Program-made: the position numbers and the translations under genes
Part shown: positions 33,446 to 40,025 of the stretch, one piece after another
Position numbering within the stretch: the first letter of the stretch is position 1
How the letters are laid out: every line of letters starts with the position of its first letter
The notes under the pieces: generated by a model
Told to the model about the DNA's origin: nothing
The model's input: the letters and a program-made list of their open reading frames with translations, nothing else
The model's database searches: none
IMG/VR virus record: IMGVR_UViG_3300032116_014896
Coordinates: 1 to 40,025 of that record
DNA from: a virus
Strand: one strand, 5' to 3'
Length of the DNA stretch: 40,025 nucleotides

Positions 33446-34882
33446 ATGAAAAAATATAAATTAAATTTTGTTTTTGATTATTTTTTTCCAAATTTTATAC
33501 TACCAAATGCAACTATGCCAGAGTTGGGAATAATAAATTATTTGGCATCAATGCATTCTAATAAAGCACAAAACGCAACGGTTTTTGAACAACAAATATC
33601 ATTGCCCGAATTATTTGGAAATAAATTGGGAGGAATGCCAAATTCAGGAACAGGATATTTTTATCAGGCAGCAGTATACCAATCTTTATTGGATTTTACT
33701 CAAAAACCACTTTATAACAATAATAATGGACAAGAAAAATTTATATATCCAATTAAACCAAATCCTGTTTTAAGTGATTTTATAGGAGCAAGTCAATCCA
33801 TTGGAAGCCGAATGAGTGGTGAGTATTTTTGGAAATATATATCCGCACAGGCAATGGAGCATATACTAAAAAGAGATGGTATAATTTTTATAGATTACTC
33901 AATGGAACCATATATAGATAAATATTTACATGATTATTTTCATGATTGTTTAAGAAATAGTGGTATACCAAAAGAAAGTATAATATTATGTGTAAATAGT
34001 TTTAATGCAAGGACTTGTTACGAAAACTATTATACAGAAAATGAAAGAATGTATTCCGTTAGAAATCTACCATTTTGTTTAGATCATAGTTCTTGGTATT
34101 ACAATGATGAATTGGAAAGAAATACCGGAATATGTATGAATGAAACTGATTTTAAAAATACAAAAGATGTAATAAGAAAAAACCATTTTCTTATGAAAAT
34201 ACGAAATGGTAGAGAACATAGAATGGCATTCTTATACCAAATGGCAAGTGCTAATTTATTGGATATGGGTGATTTTTCATTTTTAGCACCAAACGGAAAT
34301 CAATATTCAAAAGATACTGCTCAATTTGTAATAGAAAGATATGGTTTAAAAAATCCAAATATTAATAATATTAAAAAACTACATGAAACATCACCGCACA
34401 TTTTACAAAGTGAGAGAGGAATAACATACGGACAGATTAATGCTTGGACAGATGCACACTATCAACCACATATAAATTCTTATTTTGAAATATGTTTTGA
34501 AACATTTGTACACGGAGACCATAAATCATTAACAGAAAAAATATTTAAACCTATTGTAAACTTTCAACCATTTTTCTTTGTTGCATATCCTGGGGCATTA
34601 CAACTTTTAAGAAATTTAGGATTTAAAACTTTTGAAGGATTTATAGACGAAAGTTATGATGAAATGGAAAATATAAATGATAGAATACAGGCTATCTTTA
34701 AGGAAACACAACGATTATGTAAAATGAGTAAAGAAGAAATACATGAATGGTATTGGGGAATGGAAGAGATATTAATACACAATCATAGAACTTTAATACA
34801 ATATCATAAAAATAGATTATTTGCAGAAGATTTAATTAGTGAATTCTATGATATAACGCATAATGTTACAAATGTTATTTAA
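33446..34882 (+). CDS. Probable glycosyltransferase (exostosin/fucosyltransferase-like C-terminus)
   Basis: A 478-residue protein. The C-terminal half has SYFEICFETFVHGD followed by SLTEKIFKPIVNFQPFFFVA and PGALQLLRNLGFKTFEGFID. This S/L-TEK-x-FKP ... PF-x-x-x ... G-x-L-x-x-L-x-x-x-GF-x-TF pattern is reminiscent of the donor-binding domain of GT-B enzymes such as alpha-1,3-fucosyltransferases and exostosins, and occurs in many phage and cyanobacterial glycan clusters. The N-terminal half is unfamiliar (MPELGIINYLASMHSNKAQN), perhaps the acceptor domain. No membrane segment is visible. It lies between two SGNH genes with gaps of 1 and 2 bases. I regard sugar transfer as likely and the specific family as uncertain. 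Confidence 0.55.
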   Translation: MKKYKLNFVFDYFFPNFILPNATMPELGIINYLASMHSNKAQNATVFEQQISLPELFGNKLGGMPNSGTGYFYQAAVYQSLLDFTQKPLYNNNNGQEKFIYPIKPNPVLSDFIGASQSIGSRMSGEYFWKYISAQAMEHILKRDGIIFIDYSMEPYIDKYLHDYFHDCLRNSGIPKESIILCVNSFNARTCYENYYTENERMYSVRNLPFCLDHSSWYYNDELERNTGICMNETDFKNTKDVIRKNHFLMKIRNGREHRMAFLYQMASANLLDMGDFSFLAPNGNQYSKDTAQFVIERYGLKNPNINNIKKLHETSPHILQSERGITYGQINAWTDAHYQPHINSYFEICFETFVHGDHKSLTEKIFKPIVNFQPFFFVAYPGALQLLRNLGFKTFEGFIDESYDEMENINDRIQAIFKETQRLCKMSKEEIHEWYWGMEEILIHNHRTLIQYHKNRLFAEDLISEFYDITHNVTNVI

Positions 34883-34884
34883 GT

Positions 34885-35727
34885 ATGAAAGAAACAAAAG
34901 ATTATCAATTAATACTATCGGATGGTGTTTTTATAAATAAAAACTATGTAAATAAGGAATTACTTACAATTGCAAGTGATACAAAAGATGATGGTTCTAT
35001 TTTATATAAAATGAATGAACATGGATATCGTTCGAATTCGTTAAAAAATAAATCAGAATATAATATTCTAACATTAGGTTGTTCTTGGACTATGGGTGTT
35101 GGTGTTAGAAATGAGGCAATATGGCCAAATCTAATATCCGAACAAATACAAAATAAAATACAAAAAAATGTTTCGGTATTTAATTATGGAACATATGGAG
35201 TATCAACATCCTTTACTGCTAAAAATTTTTATAAAATAATAACATCAGAAATAAAGCCAGATTTAGTATTAATAATGTGGCCGGGATTTAGTAGAAGGGA
35301 TTACCTAAAGGATAATGGTGTTTTTAAAAAAATAGGTGGATTTCGTTTAGCACATGAAAGAGATGTAATTTGGAAAAATGAAGAGGAAGATAAATTATTT
35401 GTGGAATTAAGAAACGATTTTCAAGATTTAATGGAATTTTGGGAAGCATATAAATTTGTACAATCTACGGCAAAATTATACAATATTAAAGTAGTTCATA
35501 CAATTGCAGGATATTATTATGACATATTTAAAGAATTAAAACCCTACCTAAAAGAAACAATCGATTACGATTGGTTTTTTGAACCAATTGATTGTTATAA
35601 AACGGATTCATCTGCAAGAGATAATCACCATCCTGGCGAAAAGTGGCATTTAGAGTTTTCAAAAAAATTTTTTGATTTTATTGATAAAAAAATTGGAGAA
35701 AGTATTTTTCACAATTTACCACAGTAA
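34885..35727 (+). CDS. SGNH/GDSL hydrolase-like protein 5
   Basis: A 280-residue protein. It opens with a 60-residue segment ending NEHGYRSNSLKNKSEYNILT, a lead-in typical of SGNH proteins found beside glycosyltransferases, then block I LGCSWTMGVG at 64-73 (Ser67), the FNYGTYGVSTS block, and near the end ARDNHHPGEKWH with a likely Asp-x-x-His pair (DNHH). It is the last gene before a 30-base gap carrying a TATTTATA box, and starts 2 bases after the preceding glycosyltransferase, so it probably closes the long transcription unit that began at 20718. Predicted to remove or add acyl groups on a carbohydrate. Confidence 0.7.
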   Translation: MKETKDYQLILSDGVFINKNYVNKELLTIASDTKDDGSILYKMNEHGYRSNSLKNKSEYNILTLGCSWTMGVGVRNEAIWPNLISEQIQNKIQKNVSVFNYGTYGVSTSFTAKNFYKIITSEIKPDLVLIMWPGFSRRDYLKDNGVFKKIGGFRLAHERDVIWKNEEEDKLFVELRNDFQDLMEFWEAYKFVQSTAKLYNIKVVHTIAGYYYDIFKELKPYLKETIDYDWFFEPIDCYKTDSSARDNHHPGEKWHLEFSKKFFDFIDKKIGESIFHNLPQ

Positions 35728-35729
35728 TA

Positions 35730-35737
35730 TATTTATA
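35730..35737 (+). promoter_or_regulatory. TATTTATA box before the nucleotide-sugar genes (candidate phage promoter)
   Basis: TATTTATA lies 20 bases before the ATG at 35758, in the only gap of more than 20 bases between 20927 and the right edge. It matches the boxes before virion genes at 3137, 5131, 6134 and 11821. Confidence 0.35.
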
Positions 35738-35757
35738 AAATATAGAAAGTAGTTATT

Positions 35758-37668
35758 ATGAAAACAGTTACAAAGCCTTGGGGAAAGGAGGAGTGGTTAG
35801 AACTCAATGATAGTTATTGTTATAAACGCATATACATAAATGCGGGATACAAAACATCCTACCAATATCATAATTTTAAAAGAGAAACAAACTATATAAT
35901 TTCAGGTGAAGCAGAAGTTTGGCTTGAAAATGATGAAGGTGTTGTTGAGAAGAAAATTATGAAAGCGGGTGATTATTTTAATGTAACACCACCAAAAAAG
36001 CATAGAGTAATCGCACTTACTGATATAATCCTTCAGGAAGTCTCTACACCTGAAGTAGATGATGTAATCCGAATCAACGATGAGTTTGCCAGAGCGGATG
36101 GTAAAATAGAAGGAGAGCACCAAACTCCTGCTGTATTGATATTAGCAGCGGGATTGGGTACTCGTTTGGAATCTCTTACAAAAGAAATAAATAAAGCACT
36201 TTTACCAATTAATAATCGTGCAATCATATCTCATATTATTGATAAATTTCCAAAAGAATATGAATTTGTAGTTGCAATTGGATATAAGGGAGAGTTGGTT
36301 AAGGAATATTGTAAATTAGTATTTCCCAATCATAAATTCACATTTGTAGAAATTGATAATATAGATGGTGAAGGTTCCGGCCCTGGCTATTCTGCCTTAA
36401 AATGTAAAGAATATTTACAAAGACCTTTTTATATTACAACTTGTGATTGTATAATTGATTCACCAATACCACATTTGGATGGTAATTGGTTGGGAGTACA
36501 ACCGACATCTTATCCTGAAAAGTATTCCACAATATTAGTAGATGGAGAAAACATTGTAAAATATTCCAATAAAAGTGTAGAAGGATATGATTTAGCTTTT
36601 ATTGGATTGGCTGGAATTTGGGATTATAAAATATTTTGGGAAAAATTAGAAAAATCAATAAATAATGGAGAATTGGTATCGGCATTTGAATCACCATTAG
36701 AATATCCAACATTTAAAATTAAAAAATTAAAATGGCTTGATACGGGTAATTTGGATGATTTAAATAAATCAAAACAATATTTTAATGATAAACCACTATC
36801 TCTACAAAAAGATAATAACGAAATAACTTATAGAGAAGGTAATTTATTTATAAAGTTTACGCCTGAAAAATCTATATTACAAAATAGAATAGAACGTGCA
36901 AAAATTTTGAATGATTTTATACCACCCAATTTTAATAGTGTATCTAATTTTATTTATTATAATTGGAAAGACGGTAATACACTATATGAAATGGATGATT
37001 TGAATTTATTCAGAAAATTCTTAAATAATTTTGAAAAAAATTTAGTAGAAATTTGTAATAATTCAAATAAGCATACCTATGAATTTTATAAGCTAAAAAC
37101 ATTAAAAAGATTTTCCAAATTTATAAAAAAGAATGGTGAAAAGTATTATCTACATTCATACAATATAAATGGTAAACAATACCCAGAATTAGAATCATTT
37201 TTTTCATTTATAAACTATGATAGTTTTAATTCAAATCCATTTTATAAATTATTTCATGGTGATTTACAATTTGATAATATTATTTATAATTCAAATGAAA
37301 ATAAATTTACATATATCGATTGGAGAGAATCATTTGGGGGGTATACGCCAGCCGGAGATGTTTATTATGATTTAGCTAAATTATATGGGGGGTGTATAAT
37401 ACCATATGATAAAATGAAAGATGAAAATAACATAAATTATATAGAAGGAGAATACACTATTAAATATTCTTATGAGGTCTCTAATAATTTAAGTTTATTT
37501 AAATCTGAATTTGAAAATTGGGTTATCCAAATGGGATTTGATTTGAATAGAGTAAAATTCATAACGGGTTTAATATTCTTAAATATGTCACCATTACATG
37601 ATGAGAAATTTTCAAAAATGCTTTGGTTTAAATCAATAGAAATGTTATACGAATATGCAAATAAATAA
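35758..37668 (+). CDS. Cupin + sugar nucleotidyltransferase + kinase triple-domain protein
   Basis: A 636-residue protein with three recognisable parts. Residues 1-115: a cupin of the mannose-6-phosphate isomerase type II kind (KPWGKEEWLELN, YQYHNFKRETNYIISGEAEV, KHRVIAL). Residues about 123-345: an NTP-transferase domain (LILAAGLGTRLESLTKEINK, with the GxGTR loop; then ITTCDCIIDSP in the position of the metal-binding Asp, and LDTGNLDDL). Residues about 350-636: an aminoglycoside-phosphotransferase/choline-kinase-like fold with H500-G-D502 in HGDLQFDN and a D521 metal motif in YIDWRES, followed by GDVYYDLAKL. The order suggests synthesis of an activated sugar: isomerise or epimerise, phosphorylate, and couple to a nucleotide. 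Exact sugar unknown. It overlaps the next gene by 14 bases. Confidence 0.85.
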   Translation: MKTVTKPWGKEEWLELNDSYCYKRIYINAGYKTSYQYHNFKRETNYIISGEAEVWLENDEGVVEKKIMKAGDYFNVTPPKKHRVIALTDIILQEVSTPEVDDVIRINDEFARADGKIEGEHQTPAVLILAAGLGTRLESLTKEINKALLPINNRAIISHIIDKFPKEYEFVVAIGYKGELVKEYCKLVFPNHKFTFVEIDNIDGEGSGPGYSALKCKEYLQRPFYITTCDCIIDSPIPHLDGNWLGVQPTSYPEKYSTILVDGENIVKYSNKSVEGYDLAFIGLAGIWDYKIFWEKLEKSINNGELVSAFESPLEYPTFKIKKLKWLDTGNLDDLNKSKQYFNDKPLSLQKDNNEITYREGNLFIKFTPEKSILQNRIERAKILNDFIPPNFNSVSNFIYYNWKDGNTLYEMDDLNLFRKFLNNFEKNLVEICNNSNKHTYEFYKLKTLKRFSKFIKKNGEKYYLHSYNINGKQYPELESFFSFINYDSFNSNPFYKLFHGDLQFDNIIYNSNENKFTYIDWRESFGGYTPAGDVYYDLAKLYGGCIIPYDKMKDENNINYIEGEYTIKYSYEVSNNLSLFKSEFENWVIQMGFDLNRVKFITGLIFLNMSPLHDEKFSKMLWFKSIEMLYEYANK

Positions 37669-38290
37669 AGATACAAAAATATACGGATCATTTTCTAAAA
37701 CACCTGGTAACAACGGGTGTTTATTTTTCAATACAGCTTTTGAAAAGTACAAAATAAATGCAATATATAAATCATTTTATTCGGATAATATAGTAGACAC
37801 AGTTAATTCGGTTAAACATTTAGGCTTTTCCGGATTCGCATTGAGTATGCCACATAAAATTAGTGTAGTTCCATATCTAAACGATATGGATGATATATCT
37901 AAAAACATAGGAGCAGTTAATACGGTTATAAATGATAGTGGAAATTTGATTGGATATAATACTGATTTTTTTGGTATTATTGATTTTTTTTCTTATATTA
38001 GTGTAGGAAAAAGTGTAAATATAATTGGTAATGGTGGATTTAGTAAAGCAATACAATTTGCTTGTAATAAAATGAATATAGAATATAAAATATTTGAAAG
38101 AAATGATATTGGTAGGATAGAATTTATAACTAATCAAATATTCATAAATGCCACACCAATAGAAATAAAATCACTTTATAATAGGATAATAGATTTAAGG
38201 CCACATACTCATTACGGAAAAATAGTAGCGGAACTTCAAGCAAAACACCAGTTTAAATTATATACAGGAATAGAATATGCAACTACCTAA
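37655..38290 (+). CDS. Short shikimate-dehydrogenase (AroE)-like protein
   Basis: A 211-residue protein. AroE signatures are in order: GSFSKTPGNNGCLFFNTAFE in place of the SxSxSP substrate loop, FALSMPHK with the catalytic lysine K68, IGAVNTVIN with N89, GYNTDFFG with the catalytic aspartate D104, and the NAD(P) loop SVNIIGNGGFSKAI. Usual family length is about 270-290; here the C-terminal helices after the cofactor domain are reduced. In this context it is more likely to oxidise or reduce a sugar-like intermediate than to serve the aromatic pathway, since no other shikimate gene is present; that is inference. It overlaps the upstream gene by 14 bases and the downstream gene by 14 bases. Confidence 0.75.
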   Translation: MQINKDTKIYGSFSKTPGNNGCLFFNTAFEKYKINAIYKSFYSDNIVDTVNSVKHLGFSGFALSMPHKISVVPYLNDMDDISKNIGAVNTVINDSGNLIGYNTDFFGIIDFFSYISVGKSVNIIGNGGFSKAIQFACNKMNIEYKIFERNDIGRIEFITNQIFINATPIEIKSLYNRIIDLRPHTHYGKIVAELQAKHQFKLYTGIEYATT

Positions 38291-39245
38291 ATATTACATA
38301 TGTCCAATGTCCAAAAATATAGTAGATTCTGTTTTAGAACTGAATGACCCTATGTTTGCATTACTACCAACTCGTAGACAAATAGATTATAATGGTGGTT
38401 ATGTAAATTCGTGGGATACAAAATCTTTTTACAAATATGTTAAAGATGTAAACCCAAATATTGTATTAGAAAGAGATCATTCCGGCCCAATGCAAGGAGT
38501 TCAAGAAGATAGTGGATATGTTAGTTATACAAATGATGCTAATTATTTTGACATAATACATTTAGACCCTTGGAAAAATGCATCAAACCATATAGATGGT
38601 ATAAAGCAAACGGTAGATGCGTTAAAATATATACATTATTTAAATCCAAATGTTAAGTTTGAAATCCTAACAGAACAGACAATACGTCAATTTGAAGATG
38701 CTGAAATTATTGAAATGATGCGGTATTTGTTAAAAAACCTATCTAAAGAAGAGTTTGAAAGTATAGTATATATTGTATTACAATCCGGTGTTGGATTGGA
38801 TTTAATCAATATGAAAAATACAGGGCATTTTGATTTAGAAAAATTAAAAAAACAATCGTTTTTAATAAAATCATTCGGTAAAAATACAAAAGAACACAAT
38901 GGTGATTATTTAAGTTTTGATGATATATCTGTTAGATTTGCAAATGGATTGGATTCATTGAATATTGGACCCGAAATTGCGCAGATAGAAACCTTAACTT
39001 ATTTAAAACATATGACAGAAATTCAAATAGATGAATTTTATAAAATATGTTTGGATTCTAAAAAATGGGAAAGATGGGTATCGGATGATTTTGATTTTTC
39101 GGATAAGAAAAAACTTATACAGATATGTGGGCACTATTGTTTTAGCTTATATGATTTACCAAAAATAGATAATATTATTAAAGAAATAATTAAAAATAAA
39201 TTAAATAATTTACCATTATGTCAAAAATCTATGCGTTTGATTTAG
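38277..39245 (+). CDS. Probable TIM-barrel aldolase-like protein (GatZ/KbaZ-like)
   Basis: A 322-residue protein. The N-terminal part, ALLPTRRQIDYNGGYVNSWD then NIVLERDHSGPMQG, recalls the RDH-x-GP-x-QG strand of class II tagatose-bisphosphate aldolase non-catalytic subunits (GatZ/KbaZ) and related barrels. Later segments fit barrel strands and helices: HYLNPNVKFEILTEQTIRQF, VYIVLQSGVGLDLINMKNTG, and ISVRFANGLDSLNIGPEIAQ. No enzyme assignment can be made without a profile search. It would suit production of a sugar intermediate for the adjacent nucleotidyltransferase and epimerase genes. It overlaps the AroE-like gene by 14 bases and the HAD gene by 28. Confidence 0.5.
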   Translation: MQLPKYYICPMSKNIVDSVLELNDPMFALLPTRRQIDYNGGYVNSWDTKSFYKYVKDVNPNIVLERDHSGPMQGVQEDSGYVSYTNDANYFDIIHLDPWKNASNHIDGIKQTVDALKYIHYLNPNVKFEILTEQTIRQFEDAEIIEMMRYLLKNLSKEEFESIVYIVLQSGVGLDLINMKNTGHFDLEKLKKQSFLIKSFGKNTKEHNGDYLSFDDISVRFANGLDSLNIGPEIAQIETLTYLKHMTEIQIDEFYKICLDSKKWERWVSDDFDFSDKKKLIQICGHYCFSLYDLPKIDNIIKEIIKNKLNNLPLCQKSMRLI

Positions 39246-39577
39246 ATGATACCCTATGTTATAGACCCAAAGATATTGAACATTTGGGAGGAGATAAATA
39301 CCACCATTGTAAACCAATACAGGAAATGATTGATATATCGAATTCACTATACGATGGAGGAAATACTATATATATTTATACGGCAAGAGGTATGAAAACT
39401 TTTGATGGTGATATTAAAATTATATATGAAAAATTATATGATTTGACATTAAAAAGTTTGGAAGATTGGGGAGTAAAGCATCATGGGTTATTTATGGGTA
39501 AAATACATTATGATTTACTAATAGATGATAAGGCTATGGATTTGGAAACTGCAAAAAGAGAATTAAAGGATATATGA
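39218..39577 (+). CDS. HAD-superfamily phosphatase (short, capsule-type)
   Basis: A 119-residue HAD-fold protein. Motif I is FDLDDTLC at residues 7-14 (D8 nucleophile, D10 acid/base), motif II IYIYTARGM supplies the Thr, and motif IV is near the end in LLIDDKAMD (DD). There is no cap domain, and its size is close to the small HAD phosphatases found beside nucleotide-sugar and capsule genes, which dephosphorylate a sugar phosphate. It starts 28 bases before the end of the preceding gene and overlaps the epimerase start by ATGA, so it is translationally coupled to both. Confidence 0.8.
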   Translation: MSKIYAFDLDDTLCYRPKDIEHLGGDKYHHCKPIQEMIDISNSLYDGGNTIYIYTARGMKTFDGDIKIIYEKLYDLTLKSLEDWGVKHHGLFMGKIHYDLLIDDKAMDLETAKRELKDI

Positions 39578-40025
39578 AAATATTAGTTACTGGCGGTGCC
39601 GGCTATTTGGGTTCCGTTATTGTTGGAAAAATGTTAAACGAAGGTTATGAGGTTATCGTATTAGATAGACTTTTATTTAACCAAACATCTCTGCTGCAGT
39701 ATACATCAAATCCTAATTTTAGTTTTATTTATGGTGATGTTCGTGATATAAATCTATTAGAAAAATTATGCGATGAGTGTGACGCGATAATTCCACTTGC
39801 AGCAATTGTAGGATTTCCAGCATGTGCATCTGATCCAAAATTAGCAAAGGAAATTAACTTTGACCAAATTGTAAATATAGTTAAATTTACAAATGGTAAG
39901 AGTAAAAAAATATTATATCCAAATACAAATAGTGGATATGGAATAGCCGAAGGACAAACAATGTGTACGGAAGAATCACCACTAACGCCAATATCGGTTT
40001 ATGGACAAACTAAATGTGATGCTGA
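39574..40025 (+). CDS. NAD-dependent sugar epimerase/dehydratase (3' partial)
   Basis: An ATG at 39574, overlapping the HAD stop (ATGA), opens a frame that is still open at the right edge; 150 residues are visible. The N-terminal Rossmann motif is TGGAGYLGS (G7-G8-A9-G10-Y11-L12-G13). It is followed by VLDRLLF (Asp binding the NAD ribose), YGDVRD, LAAIVG, the Asn/Ser-Gly-Tyr-Gly segment NTNSGYG, and the catalytic tyrosine/lysine pair Y143-x3-K147 in YGQTK. This is the extended short-chain dehydrogenase (GalE/RmlB-like) fold; it would remodel a nucleotide sugar using NAD. A complete protein of this type is about 300-340 residues, so roughly half is off the window. Confidence 0.88.
   Translation, partial: MKILVTGGAGYLGSVIVGKMLNEGYEVIVLDRLLFNQTSLLQYTSNPNFSFIYGDVRDINLLEKLCDECDAIIPLAAIVGFPACASDPKLAKEINFDQIVNIVKFTNGKSKKILYPNTNSGYGIAEGQTMCTEESPLTPISVYGQTKCDA

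Overview
This window looks like part of the genome of a large, AT-rich tailed bacteriophage, probably T4-like in part of its biology and infecting a member of the Bacteroidetes. The phage assignment rests on tail/baseplate-type structural genes, a giant tail fibre followed by a peptidase S74 chaperone protein, a T7 endonuclease I homologue, a zinc-finger/TOPRIM primase and an Mre11-Rad50 (gp47-gp46 type) recombination nuclease. The host guess rests on two intergenic elements that match the Bacteroidetes promoter pattern (TTTG, 19-20 bases, TAnnTTTG-like) and on the near absence of Shine-Dalgarno sequences before starts. It is an inference. No tRNA, rRNA, CRISPR array, IS element or integrase was seen.

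Layout. (1) 1-6368: virion genes. They are a 5'-truncated tail/baseplate protein with a LamG-like domain, three structural proteins (two sharing a C-terminal motif) and a small unknown protein, with one clear terminator. (2) 6378-11587: DNA metabolism. This holds the Holliday-junction resolvase, primase, a glycosyltransferase-like protein inserted between replication genes, and a single-chain Mre11-Rad50 fusion of 1043 residues. (3) 11568-11753: the only minus-strand gene, a small probable ribbon-helix-helix protein, divergent from the fibre gene across a short AT-rich region containing T4-late-like TATAAATA boxes in both orientations. (4) 11841-18082: a 1725-residue tail fibre, a separate S74 chaperone protein and a small virion-type protein. 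(5) 18079-40025 (right edge): about 22 kb of tightly packed, all-plus-strand carbohydrate genes. It contains a GT-B-like transferase, a methyltransferase, a GT-A-like transferase, two beta-1,4-galactosyltransferase-like (GT7) enzymes each with a LamG domain inserted in the catalytic fold, a radical SAM protein, a free-standing LamG protein, four tandem paralogues of an MKIAVCLSGQ family, five SGNH-hydrolase-like genes (one broken), a DUF5672-like protein, another probable glycosyltransferase, a cupin/nucleotidyltransferase/kinase triple fusion, a short shikimate-dehydrogenase-like protein, a probable TIM-barrel aldolase-like protein, a HAD phosphatase and an NAD-dependent epimerase cut by the right edge.

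How it fits together. The last block reads as a phage-borne glycan pathway. The epimerase, HAD, aldolase-like, nucleotidyltransferase and kinase genes would make an activated sugar, the transferases would attach it, and the SGNH proteins and methyltransferase would edit it. Its position directly downstream of the tail fibre suggests decoration of the virion or alteration of the host surface, but the sequence does not show the acceptor.

Most genes overlap by 1-43 bases or are separated by only a few. The eight plus-strand genes that follow a gap of about 18 bases or more are informative. Two have the host-like promoter (primase and 20718). Five have TATTTATT/TATTTATA 6-21 bases upstream of the start. 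The gene at 17037 has only an AT-rich leader. The most unusual items are the LamG insertion in the GT7 enzymes, the fused Mre11-Rad50, a 99-bp perfect repeat between two otherwise diverged paralogues, and a 61-bp template-switch-like insertion that breaks an SGNH gene.
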